NCBI GenBank assembly: GCA_029204225.1
Contig: MU831943.1
Coordinates: 1-64,000, forward strand
Reading direction: 5' to 3'
Source: Diphasiastrum complanatum
Lineage: Eukaryota > Streptophyta > Lycopodiopsida > Lycopodiales > Lycopodiaceae
Length of the DNA stretch: 64,000 nt
A program made the position numbers and the translations under genes. Under the pieces are notes generated by a model. The model searched no databases, was not told where the DNA came from, and was given only the letters and a program-made list of their open reading frames with translations. The first letter of the stretch is position 1. The number at the start of each line of letters is the position of its first letter. Positions 15,838 to 25,699 of the stretch are shown piece after piece.

Positions 15838-17750
15838 AAGCAATGACCTTTTGAAGGAGGTGGCTTCTTGTACCACACATCAAAAGAGGCTTGGGATTCA
15901 CTAAAGAACATTTATGAATCCAATAACACTTCAAGAGTGCTTATGCTAAAAAACTTGATCTTGCAAACCATGAGGGGAAGTGGAGAAAATGGACAAGAAT
16001 ATGTCCTAAAGATAAAATCTTTAAACAAAGAATTGGGATCTATAGGAGAGAAGATCCAAGACAATGAACTAGTACAAGTAATTCTGAATGGATTAGGAGA
16101 TGGGTTCTCTGAACTAGTTCAATCTTTTCCTATTCAAGACCAACTTCTATCAGTTGAAAAATTGCATAATGTTCTTGTGGCCGAGGAGAGTAGGCTTCTA
16201 CACCTCAAAACAAGAATGGGGTCCTTATCACTTCATAATGGTGATGAGAAAGCAAACTTCACATCTAAAGACAAAAAGAAGACTCATCCTTTCAAGAAGA
16301 TCAAGGCAAGGAGGCCGAGGCAAAGGATGGAGGATCTACCTCCAAAGGGAAGCAAAAGAACAAAGCAAAGTTAAAGTGTTTCTTTTGTGGGAACTATAAG
16401 AAGACCTTGCACAAGGGGAGGAGGAAGATGATGGCTTCAACACATCCTTGATGATAGCATCTACACCAACATCAAGCCAAGAGACATGGTGGATTGATAG
16501 TGGGGCTAGTTCCCACATGTCATTCAACAAGCATTATTTTTCTTATCTACTTTCTTGTAATGATTCTAATAAATCAATCTACACTGCTAGTGATCAAGAA
16601 TGCAAGATAGATGGCATAGGATCTATTCCATTATGCTTAGGACCATCTAATAGGATAGATCTTGATAATGTTTTGTATGTTCCATCCATTACAAAAAACT
16701 TGCTTAGTGTTGGTCAATTAATGGACAATGAACTAGATGTACATTTCAAGAATGGAGTGTGTTCCATCTTGAAAAATGATAAGTGCATAGCTAGTGGCAT
16801 TAAGCAAGGAAGGCTCTTTAAGTTGGATGCTAATGTGGCTATTGAAAGTGTGAATATGGTTAGGGATGAGTTGACTCAAGTGGAGCTTTGGCATAAAAGA
16901 TTGGGCCATCCTAATCTTCAATCAATGGAATCCATGGCATCAAAGGAGCTAGCTCTCGGCCAAGGGATTTCTTCAAACTAAAGGCATAGATTATGAAGAA
17001 ACTAGCAAAACTTGTAACCATTAGAATGATCATTTGTATTGATACTTTATTCAAGTGGAATCTCTACCAAATAGATGTGACAAATGCCTTCTTGAATGGC
17101 TACTTGGAGGAGGAAATATACATGTTGGAACCCGAGGGCTTCATCAAGGATGGTGAGGAGGACAAGGTTCGCCACTTAAGGAAGAGCCTATATGGCTTGA
17201 AGCAAGCACTAGAGCTTGGTACTCTAGGCTGCATGATTTTCTCTACTCTCTTGGATTTGTGACTTCTAAGTCTTCTTTGTACATCAAATGTAATGATGGA
17301 AAGATCATCATTCTAGTACTTTATGTTGATGATATCATATTGATAGGATGGTGAAGGCATAAGAAATGTTAAAGTTTCCTTGTCTAGTGAATTCAAGATG
17401 GTAGATCTAGGACTTCTTAAGTTCATACTTGGAATAGAAGTTATAAGAGTAAGTGATTCTACTTTTACAAGTCAATCAAAGTATGCTAGTTCCATTCTTG
17501 AAAGGTTTGGCATGAAAGATTGTAAAGGGATTGACACCCCTATGGAACAAGCTTGTAAAATGACTAATGATTGTGATGAATCATCCTTTGAGGACATCAC
17601 ACTCTTTAGGAAGCTAATAGGCTCCTTAATCAATTTGACAATCACTAGACCAGATTTGAGTTATAGTGTAAGCAAGTTAGGTCAATATACGTAAGGTCCT
17701 TTGATGCATCATTGGAAAAGTGCCAAGAGAGTGCTTAAATAGCTAAGTTG
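15838..17750 (+). pseudogene. Ty1/Copia gag-pol, internally deleted and truncated
   Basis: Gag is readable from NDLLKEVASC (frameshifted near 15870) through EAWDSLKNIYESNNTSRV to about 16374. A damaged zinc knuckle (CFFCGNY, about 16378) follows. Protease WWIDSGASSHMS (about 16486-16522) and the pre-integrase module LWHKRLGHPNL (about 16887) come next. The text then jumps directly into the RT at 16993 (WNLYQIDVTNAFLNG), so the whole integrase core and the RT fingers are deleted. RT continues with LYVDDIILIG (about 17320-17345), another frameshift, then 17380-17694 (RT end). The copy stops near 17745, before RNase H. No LTR is attached on either side. Confidence 0.85.
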
Positions 17751-17779
17751 GTTTTATTCTTTGGACATGTACTGAAGGA

Positions 17780-18345
17780 GAATCATGATATATTTCATGG
17801 ATATTCTCTAGGACATCTTACCCTAGGATCATTAAGGACCATATAGACGGAGGATTTCTCAATGTTCCAAAAGTTGGAGACTTCAATGTTGAATGGCACT
17901 TCACATATGATTTGAAAACATTAAAATGCATGTGTAATATCTCTCACGATACTACATCTAAACATCATTGTTTATATTGCATGAAAATGACAAAAGATGT
18001 AATAGAAGTACATGAATAACTAGAGAAAATGCAAATCCAAATTGGAAGCTAGTATTGTCTATTCCCTTGAAAAATGTGCATGTTTGCACTCTTCATGCAA
18101 AAGTTAGGATAATAGAGAAGCTTGTTTATCTTCATATAGTTTTTGCATGGAATAGTAAGCCAACATCATCAGCGAATGAAGCTATTTGTCGATTAGAAGA
18201 TGTTTTATCAAAAGAAGGACTTCATAAGGGACATGTCAAAATACAGAAAGATGAAAAACTTTCTGGAAAGTTAGGAAATATGCCTACTAAGCCAAGCATC
18301 GGAGGAGCAATTCAATTTTGGAACTTGGTCTCCTGGCCATAGTGA
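17780..18345 (+). pseudogene. Relic of a transposase-like gene (DLK...CLYC and H-KVRIIEKL motifs)
   Basis: Two frames carry protein-like text. At about 17868-18020 the sequence reads VGDFNVEWHFTYDLKTLKCM followed by HHCLYCMKMTKD, that is, a DLK motif and a C-x2-C pair. At 18055-18342 a 95-codon frame contains PLKNVHVCTLHAKVRIIEKL and ends near 18342. The arrangement (Asp-Leu-Lys, then CxxC, then a histidine with RIIEKL) recalls uncharacterised transposase-derived proteins of plants and animals. That is recollection, not a search. A frameshift separates the two parts and no terminal repeats are seen. It could instead be a captured host gene fragment. Confidence 0.35.
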
Positions 18346-19600
18346 TTGTTGCCAAAGTTTAGTGCCAAATTCTCAAATCTATGACATACCAGATCAATTC
18401 AAAGTTACATGACACTTATTAACTATGAACGGGCAATTGGACCACAGTAACAACATGTGGTAACTATGCTTCTAGTCTAACTGTGACACAAGGATATTGG
18501 GAAACAATATGGGGTCACCGATTCCAAAGCATGTGAGATTTACCAACATATTAACCAAAGTGTTTAAATATTTAACTAGAGACAATGTCGTCGGACAGAT
18601 TCACACATTCGGAGCAAACATTGTCTACCGATAGCATTCTCCCATCCTGCTCGACGACAAACTTAAAATTTTTAAGAGTTTATCTCTATAGCCTTTTCAT
18701 TTTCATCTACGTTACGTAGATTTCAAATATATGCATTTTGATTGGGCCACATGGCAGACGAAATTAAGAAAAAAAATAAAAAGCATCTTTACAAAGGGTC
18801 GTTTTAGATTTCAAATTTCTTCTAATGGCTAGTTAATTCTTGTAATCAGACCAAGCATGCTATATGTATTGGAGATTGGATGCATATAAGATATAAAAAA
18901 GGAGAAAAAGAAAAAGCATACACAGAGTGTGCGTGGAAGTAGTGGATGAGTGTCAGTCATGCAGTAGCAGACACACATCACCGCACTCATACTTACATAG
19001 AATTAGCAGTAGCTAGTTTATATTCGTGAGAGAGAATACCTCTCTTGTGCCAATGTGCTAATCTAAAAAACAGACAACGCTCAAAAAGATCATTATTGTA
19101 TACTTGATTTTGGTAATATAGACAAGTAACAATTCTTCTATTCAATATATGCAATCTCTAAATGTTGTGATGCTTGCTCAATACATAAGTAGATAGACTT
19201 CCACTGTCATTTAACATTATCTACTATTCATAAATTCATATCAGATTAGCAATAGCTATCTGTAGTTCGGAGGATGTCTGATCACATAATGAAGTAGTAG
19301 ATATCCCGGACAGATCGACTCCATCTGAGCTCATATCAGTGAAGCACGACTAGCTCCGACTTTGAAGTGCTCGAAGTCTCCGACTTCTTCAAATTCCAAG
19401 ATCCACATCATTGGGATTAGAGCTACTCGGAGAGCCAAAGTCATCACCATCGATTCACAACAGAAATTTGCTATCAAATAAGTTGACCAGTCTTGTGTAA
19501 AACCAAAAGGTGTAGATGAGGACATTCTAGTAAAGATAACATGAGTACAATTTGTGATCACCTTTGTGGTGATGGAAATACCTGAATCTCCTTTGTCAAT
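18346..19600. other. Intergenic, no gene recognised
   Basis: AT-rich sequence. An LTR-end-like stretch at about 19020-19075 resembles the end of the LTR at 15097-15834. A minus-strand frame of 76 codons (19331-19561) has no recognisable family, and I do not call it a gene. Confidence 0.4.
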
Positions 19601-20450
19601 TTTCAGAGAAAAAAAGAAATATTGATTGTACTATCAATCATTAAGAGTTATTGATTGCTTAATCCAAAGATCTATCAAGTTCTAGGTGTTAGATCTTGAT
19701 CTAGATGCTTTACACTATGATTTAAGCAAGAGCAATGGATCAAATGATCAAAAACATGGATGGGCGGCCTCACACGTGTGGAGGATAGTACCAGTACGGC
19801 CTGTTTACAAAGAGTAAAGTACATTAACTTACAAATGCATTTCATTCATCAAAACTCAAGACAAATGTGGAAATCTCAACAAAACTAGAATTTGCCAATG
19901 TCACATCAACTTGTTATTGATTTGGTTGATCCCTTTATAGATCAAGTACATCCACAAGCTGTAAACTGTCCAGCAGGACTTCACACGTGTGAAGAGTGCC
20001 TAGTCATGCAGATCCACCAATGGGAGCCATATGTGCTCATTTCCCAAAGTTGACTATTCTCTTTGGCTAGAAAACAAAAAAGCTAGTCTTCCAAATTTAT
20101 AGGAATATTCTCTATAAAATAGGATCTAATGGAATCTTCATATCTTATCTTCTAGAAGCTTATCCACGTGTGTGAATGATATCTTGACATGTGTGAGTAA
20201 TAACTCATTCACATAGAAGTCCAATCTATTTACACAAAGCTTGAACAGTTTGACCATTTTCAGGATTCTACTCAAAGATCAATTTCACACTAGTGTCGAT
20301 CAAGCTAAAATCAATCTAACTTTCTAAAAATGACTTACGTACATTCTTTCACACGTGGGAACATACTCCACACGTGTGAGATCCTATCATGCTCAAATAA
20401 CTTGAGATCTACAAGGTATATCAAGTTGGAAGCGAAATTTTAACACTTCT
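19600..20450 (-). repeat. Copia 3' LTR (minus), rich in CACACGTGTG palindromes; left edge approximate
   Basis: On the minus strand, RNase H ends near 20459 and is followed by a purine run and then TGTTAAAATTTCGC, a normal 3' LTR start (about 20447). Five copies or near copies of TCACACGTGTGA, a perfect palindrome with a central G-box CACGTG, lie at 19771, 19981, 20164, 20349 and 20368. The same palindrome is in the LTR of the young Copia at 23691-23704. The outer end could not be fixed because no second LTR is present. Confidence 0.5.
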
Positions 20451-20458
20451 CCTCACTT

Positions 20459-20927
20459 CTAACTTGGCAAGTCTAATGTACATATATCTACAACTCCAAG
20501 AACATCTCTTAGCTTGAAAAATGAATTTTTTTTGGTTAAGATATCACCTATGCACTTGGATGAAGGCACATGATGAAGTTGAACCTCCTTGGATTGCACT
20601 TTCTCCCTCACAAAGTGATGAGCTATCTCATTGTATCTTGCTTTTTGGAACGCCAAGATATTACTCCTCCACAAAGAAAAGTGACAAATGCACTTATGGA
20701 TCTTCTATCCATCTTATCTCCTGAAAAATTTGAATCCAAAAATGCTCTCAAGTAAAAGTTAGATCCTTGATACAGAATGCCAGAAAATCTAGTAGTAGAG
20801 ACATATCTAAGCACTCTCTTGGCACTTTTCCAAAGATGCATCAAGGGACCTTGCATATATTGACTTAACTTGCTTACACTATAACTTAAATTTGGTCTAA
20901 TAATTGTCAGATAGATTAAGAGCCTAT
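20459..20927 (-). pseudogene. Copia RT end and RNase H, 5'-truncated
   Basis: On the minus strand the text runs from RPNLSYSVSKLSQYMQGPLMH (frameshifted, about 20860-20905) through LWKSAKRVLRYV and SGDKMDRRSISAF-VTFLCGGVISWRSKKQ, typical Copia RNase H. It then shifts frame to AHHFVREKVQSKEVQLHHVPS and DILTK (20459-20600). It stops abruptly at 20927. Its first 110-120 bp are about 90% alike, by eye, to the last part of the + strand Copia at 17618-17742, so both belong to one family. Frameshifts make it non-functional. Confidence 0.8.
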
Positions 20928-20959
20928 TTTACAAATAATGGTTATAATCATAAGCACTT

Positions 20960-21133
20960 TGATCTGACTACCTCCAAACCACTCGTTTTGCCCCACCCTT
21001 TATATCGGGTTGCTCCTTAACACTTTTCGCTAGTTCCATGTTTGGCTCAATTGAAAAAAACATTATTTTCTTGTATTGCAACTTAAAATCTATAGAATAG
21101 TCATTGAAGGATTCTACATTGTCCAGTGACATA
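20960..21133 (-). pseudogene. Downstream exon-like piece of the unknown locus, left of the chromovirus
   Basis: Removing the chromovirus (21139-34565, one TSD) joins this piece to 34571 onward. On the minus strand the joined sequence shows a pyrimidine-rich stretch ending in tttcaattacag followed by GACCTATGTC. That looks like a 3' splice site placed right at the insertion site. The open frame then reads GPMSLDNVESFNDYSIDFKL and continues to a stop near 20965. I do not recognise the protein. See the entry at 34571-36474. Confidence 0.35.
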
Positions 21134-21138
21134 GGTCC

Positions 21139-22217
21139 TTTTATAAGTAGAGGTGAGGAAGACCTCCAAATCCAAGGTAGAGCCTCCAAATGTCCTCCAA
21201 GCAACCTGCAAGCTTTAAGATGCTCCCCAACTCCAAGCTAGGATGCCTCCACCTGCAAGTAAGGATCTGCAAGCCTCCAAGGATCTCTCCTCCACCTGTG
21301 TCCCTACTCTTTAAACACAAAGATAGATAACAAACTGGCCTCAAGTATTCACCACCCAACCATAGCTAGATCCAAGCTCCAAGCAAGACCTATTTAGCAC
21401 CCCTTTGCTAACCATAAACAAATCACAAGCATACCACAACACCCCATAGCATACTCAAGATCCAAACCCTACTTATGTCCCATACCATAAGCAAGATCCA
21501 AACCTCAAGCATACTACCACAAAAAAGCACTCTACACACTAGTAGCAACACTAGAGCATAAGCAAAGCAAATAAGAGAGATCTCTCCCTCCCAATGGGCA
21601 CCCTACTACCCTCATATAGATGGCCCATGGACCCCTCCAATGCACTATGGAGTTCCATGCTTATCCAATGAGAGAGAGAGAAGCCTAGGGGAGTTAAAGA
21701 ATCTCCAAGAGCCTCCATAGGCTTATGAAATGTCAAGAGACTCCTTCCATAACCTATGACTCTTTGAATGCCTTTCTTGTCGGAGTTGGGAACTCAATGG
21801 ACACTTTAGAAGGGCGCCCTCCTACTAGGTCCCATTGCCCAAGTTGTGCAAATATGCTTTTGTCCTAGACCAATAAAGGGATATGGTTCAAGGTTGAGGC
21901 CCAAGGTTTAGAAAAATAGTCATCCAATGACTTTCTAACACCTCTCTAGGTTCCATACCTCCATCCAAGGTATAGACACCTACCTGCCCTTAACCAAGGA
22001 CACTAGTACCTTAATCTAAGACACTTGCCCTTAATACTAAGGGTACCTCTCATCCAAGGGTCATGTGACTCCATACCTCCAACTAAGGTATAGTCACTTG
22101 CATGCCCTTATCCAAGTGCACATACTCTTAATCCTAAGGGTACCTTGCCATTTAGCCCCCAACACTAAATGGACTATTAGGGGTCTAAAGTATTGTTAGT
22201 TACATAGGTATGTAACA
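21139..22217 (-). repeat. 3' LTR of the chromovirus
   Basis: On the element strand it starts TGTTACATACCTATGTAAC, itself a short palindrome, and ends CTTATAAAA. It has the same length as 33487-34565, with roughly 25-30 differences by eye. Confidence 0.95.
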
Positions 22218-22233
22218 TTCCTTCCCCCTAAAC

Positions 22234-23247
22234 TTAAATTTTTTTTTGTAGGGAAAAATTTGGAAAATTCTTCTGGAGATCAGCCTCCTTTTCCCAGGTA
22301 TCCTCCTCTTTTGATTTGCCCCTCCACTTCACTAAAAATTCCCGAAGCACTCTACTCCGTAGAGTTCTTTGCCGACTATTAACAATCGCCTCGGGTTCAG
22401 GTGGTCCACTCACGGACTCATCACGAAGAAGTTCCACAGGGATCAGGGTCTCCCCAAGCCCCAACGAGGGTTTCAACTTACTAACGTGGAAAACATGATG
22501 AATTCCAACGTTAGCTGGAAGGTCTAGTTTGTATGCGATCTTGTTTATCACTTGGATAACCTTAAAAGGACCGCAATACCTAGGTGCCAACTTTGCACAC
22601 TTAATAGTTTTCAAGCCCCTAGAGTGACTAGAGACTCTCAAAAACACGCAGTCGTTGACCATGAATACCTTGTGCTTCCGAGATAGATTAGCATAGTGCC
22701 TTGCCCTGTCTTGGGCACTTCTTATGCTATCTTTAGCCAACTGTAACATTTCTTGCATATCCGCAAGGAAATCAGCTGCGGCTTGCACCTGTAGGTTTTT
22801 CATGCCAACACTAATTGGCTATCGAGGTTGAAAACCATACATAAGCATGAAAGGGCTGAATCCGGTCGCTGAATGTTTTGTATTGTTATATGCAAATTCC
22901 ACCAATGGAAGGTACTGTTCCCAATCAGACTGCCGATGGCCCACATATGCTTGAAGCATATCCTCCATCATCTGATTGGTCCTTTCCATTTGACCGTCTG
23001 ATTTCGGATGATTTGTAGAACTCAAACTAAAAGTTGTTTTCAACTTTTCAAATACTGCTTGCCAAAAATTTCGAGTGAATTTTGGGTCACGATCACTGAC
23101 AATATCGCAAGCCAGCCCGTACAGTCAAAAAACCTTCTCAACAAACAATTGAGCCAGTTCTAAAGCTTTAACAATAGTTTTCGTTGGGATAAATTGAGCA
23201 AACTTCGTAAGTCTATCAACAATGACCCAAATTGAATCGTGGCCCTT
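22234..23247 (-). pseudogene. Chromovirus integrase core and chromodomain (left of the nested Copia)
   Basis: Continues the integrase after the Copia: GHDSIWVIVDRLTKFAQFIP (about 23190-23245), DIVSDRDPKFTRNFWQ (second Asp) and HPKSDGQMERTNQMMED (catalytic Glu, frame 22819-23043). A stop (about 23130) and another near 22812 interrupt it. The last frame (22234-22803) gives the GPF module (YCGPFKVIQVINKIAYKLDL, FHVSKLKP). It ends in a chromodomain, REFLVKWRGKSKEEDTWEKE. Chromodomains on the integrase define chromoviruses and are thought to steer integration toward particular chromatin. Confidence 0.9.
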
Positions 23248-23536
23248 CCCTGTGTGAAAAATTGTCAACTAGTAGTATTTTCCTAACTTGAGATTTTGTA
23301 GGCCTATGGCCAAATAAAAGTTAGAGATAGGTTCATACATGTATGTAGAGGCCCAAAGTATGTGTACACTACTTTTGAGGTCACATTAATTAGAGGAGGT
23401 CGAGTGTGGAGCTCTTCTATTGGCTCATAATTTGGTGCATTCCTATTTGACCAAATTTCTAGGTATATGGGTGAATCCTATTGGACCCCAATTTTAGCCT
23501 ATCATAAGACAAGTGGCCAAGAGGCACTATGGCTGC

Positions 23537-23545
23537 TATAAATAG
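23537..23545 (+). promoter_or_regulatory. LTR TATA box
   Basis: TATAAATAG lies 285 bp into the LTR, followed after about 30 bp by a likely start region. It is the expected Pol II promoter of the element. The same box occurs in the 3' LTR at about 28744-28752. Confidence 0.7.
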
Positions 23546-23690
23546 CCATCTCCACGAGTATGTACACATCTCATTTTCATTCTATTGAATGAATGTTATG
23601 CTCTTTGAAGATCCATCTTCTTCTCTCTCACTTTTTTGTTCATATCTTGCATTCTAGCCACTAGAATTGTGATTTCTTTGTTGCTATGGC

Positions 23691-23704
23691 TTCACACGTG
23701 TGAA
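23691..23704. promoter_or_regulatory. 14-bp palindrome with G-box core (TTCACACGTGTGAA)
   Basis: Perfect palindrome downstream of the TATA box, repeated in the 3' LTR (about 28898-28911). The CACGTG core is a bHLH/bZIP binding site in plants (general knowledge). Multiple copies lie in the LTR at 19600-20450 and a decayed one in the LTR of the older copy near 51087-51100. A regulatory role is inference. Confidence 0.45.
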
Positions 23705-23905
23705 ATGCAGGTTGTAGGCTCTGAAGTACGGACAGGGACAGCAAGTTTCTGTTTGTGGAAGCTTATGATCAGATTTTGATGTTTAGTTGATGTTTAGTAT
23801 GCTTAACATCACAATTTCTATCATTTTTTCAATCTAGATGTGCATAACTTCCATGGCCAAGATCTTTATGAAACTTTAGCATCTTTTGGATCTGAGTTTT
23901 TCACA

Positions 23906-23917
23906 TGGTATCAGAGC
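23906..23917 (+). promoter_or_regulatory. Primer-binding site of the young Copia
   Basis: TGGTATCAGAGC directly follows the LTR and is a perfect initiator tRNA-Met match. Confidence 0.97.
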
Positions 23918-24514
23918 ATTAGGCGGCCAAATGTGCAGGTTTTGCCAGATTTAGAAGAGATTTGTGGGCGAGTTTGCTTTTGTAGCATTCCAATCAAGTT
24001 TCTAGCTAAAAATCTTGTTGATTTATGTGTAGAAATTGGATCTTTGTGATCAAAACATCATTTGTATGCATTTCAATTGAAGTAGGGCGAATTCCCTCTG
24101 TACTTATCAGAATAAGGAGACAAAAATTGTTTTGGAAAGAGGGAGATGCAAGATCCAACAAGATCCTATTAGTTTTCCATTCTAGCATATAGTTTTTTGA
24201 TTCAATTTCTTGCTTCTTCATGTCAAAAACTTCAAAATTGATGTAACCCTCTGATTTTCAGTTTGCTGAATGATTCAAGAGTGTATTTCAATCTTAGGAG
24301 TGAGGGAAAAGCAAGTATATTGAGGTTTGGTCTTGGTTTGATCAAGAAATCATAAAACTAGTGGCTAAAATTAAGGAAAAAGTGAGGAAAAGAGAGAAAA
24401 AGTAAGGTTTTAGGTTCCAAATCTTTGTGATTTCTTCTTGTGTTTCATTTGTTGATTCAAGAGAGTGCTTAGTGCATTGGAACAGGTCAAAGATCAGAGA
24501 TCAATCATTGCAAC

Positions 24515-25699
24515 ATGGCTACAAATGGAGGCTACATGTTGGAAAGCAATGATAGGCTTACCTCCCTCAACTATTCTACTTGGAAAGTAAGGATGGAGTC
24601 TTTGCTTGAGATGAATGAGTTGATGGATATTGTTGTAGGTGTGGAGGAGAGACCTTTGGCACCTCAAGAACAATTGAGGTATGACAAGAGGGCAAAGAAA
24701 GCCCTTCACATGATCAAGATGAATGTGACAAATGAGCTTATCAAAGAGGTTGGTAAGTGCACATCATCTAGTGAAGCTTGGGAAGCCTTGAAGAAGGTTT
24801 ATGAATCCAAGTCTACTTCTAGAGTGTTGACTTTAAGAAGGCAAATCTTTTCTTGTATGCAAAAGAAGAGTGAGAATGGACATGCTTTTGTTTTGAGAGT
24901 TAAAGCATTGAATGATGAGTTAGCATGCATTAATGATGGCATAAATAATGAGGAGCTTGTTCAAGTGATTCTCAATGGCTTGTTGGATGATCATGCTAAT
25001 CTTGTTCAAAGTTATGCTATCCAAAAATGTTTACCAAGTGTTGGAGACTTGCAAGAGGTCTTGTTGGCTGAAGAATTCAGGTTGCAAGCAAGAGTGGGAG
25101 CATCTTCTACATCTCAAGGAGGAGAAGAGGAGGCAATGTTCTCTAAAGGCAAGTTCAAGGGCAAAGGTAAAAGCAATTGGTCTAAAGGGCAAGACCAAGG
25201 TGAGCACTCTACTTTTGGCAAAAAGAAGGATAGATCTAAGCTAAAATGTTTCTATTGTGGAGTCAAAGGGCATTTTGCTAGTGATTGTTTTAAGAAAAAG
25301 AGGGATCAAGGGGAAAAGCAAACCAATCTAACTATTGATGAGGGTGGGGATGAGCTTCTTTCAAATGATGCTTTTGTTATGTCATCTTGCTTGTTGGCTA
25401 ATCATGGAGACATTGATCCTTGGTGGATTGATAGTGGAGCCACTTCTCATATGACATATCATAAAGAGTATTTTTCATCTTTAATGGCATTTGATGGTGA
25501 TAGGAAGGTAATCTATACCGCAAATGATGGTGAGTGTGCAATCAAGGGGATTGGCACAATTCCTATTTCACTTTCTACAAATAGGAATATAGAATTGAAA
25601 GATGTTTTGCTCATTCCATCCATTACCAAGAACTTACTTAGTGTAAGCCAATGCTTGACAAAGGATTCAAAGTTGAGTTTGATGGTGATGCTTGCTTGA
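24515..25699 (+). CDS. Copia gag and protease start (frame 1 of the broken gag-pol)
   Basis: The start ATGGCTACAAATGGAGGC is the first long-frame ATG after a 600-bp leader. The N-terminus (LTSLNYSTWKVRMESLLEMN) is the Copia gag pre-domain. The UBN2-type gag core follows (SSEAWEALKKVYESKSTSRV, LQEVLLAEEFRL). A CCHC knuckle CFYCGVKGHFASDC covers residues 245-258. The protease active site WWIDSGATSHMT has Asp at residue 306. The protease end (LLIPSITKNLLSVSQ) is reached at about residue 378. There the frame slips, after one base is missing near 25650, and runs 18 codons to a stop at 25697-25699. In the intact family gag and pol are one polyprotein. With the break this frame still encodes a full capsid and most of the protease. 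A sequencing error is a possible alternative. Confidence 0.9.
   Translation: MATNGGYMLESNDRLTSLNYSTWKVRMESLLEMNELMDIVVGVEERPLAPQEQLRYDKRAKKALHMIKMNVTNELIKEVGKCTSSSEAWEALKKVYESKSTSRVLTLRRQIFSCMQKKSENGHAFVLRVKALNDELACINDGINNEELVQVILNGLLDDHANLVQSYAIQKCLPSVGDLQEVLLAEEFRLQARVGASSTSQGGEEEAMFSKGKFKGKGKSNWSKGQDQGEHSTFGKKKDRSKLKCFYCGVKGHFASDCFKKKRDQGEKQTNLTIDEGGDELLSNDAFVMSSCLLANHGDIDPWWIDSGATSHMTYHKEYFSSLMAFDGDRKVIYTANDGECAIKGIGTIPISLSTNRNIELKDVLLIPSITKNLLSVSQCLTKDSKLSLMVMLA

Larger units (their letters stand above)
23253..23905 (+). repeat. 5' LTR of the young Copia
   Basis: Starts TGTGAAAAATTG and ends GAGTTTTTCACA, with a 9-bp perfect inverted terminus. It contains a TATA box and the palindrome TTCACACGTGTGAA (23691-23704). 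Confidence 0.97.

Noticed and set aside
19331-19561. 76-codon minus-strand frame
   Set aside because: No recognisable motif, no splice or element context; chance length for AT-moderate DNA.
24494-24709. Minus-strand 71-codon frame at the gag start
   Set aside because: Antisense to gag, with no features of its own.
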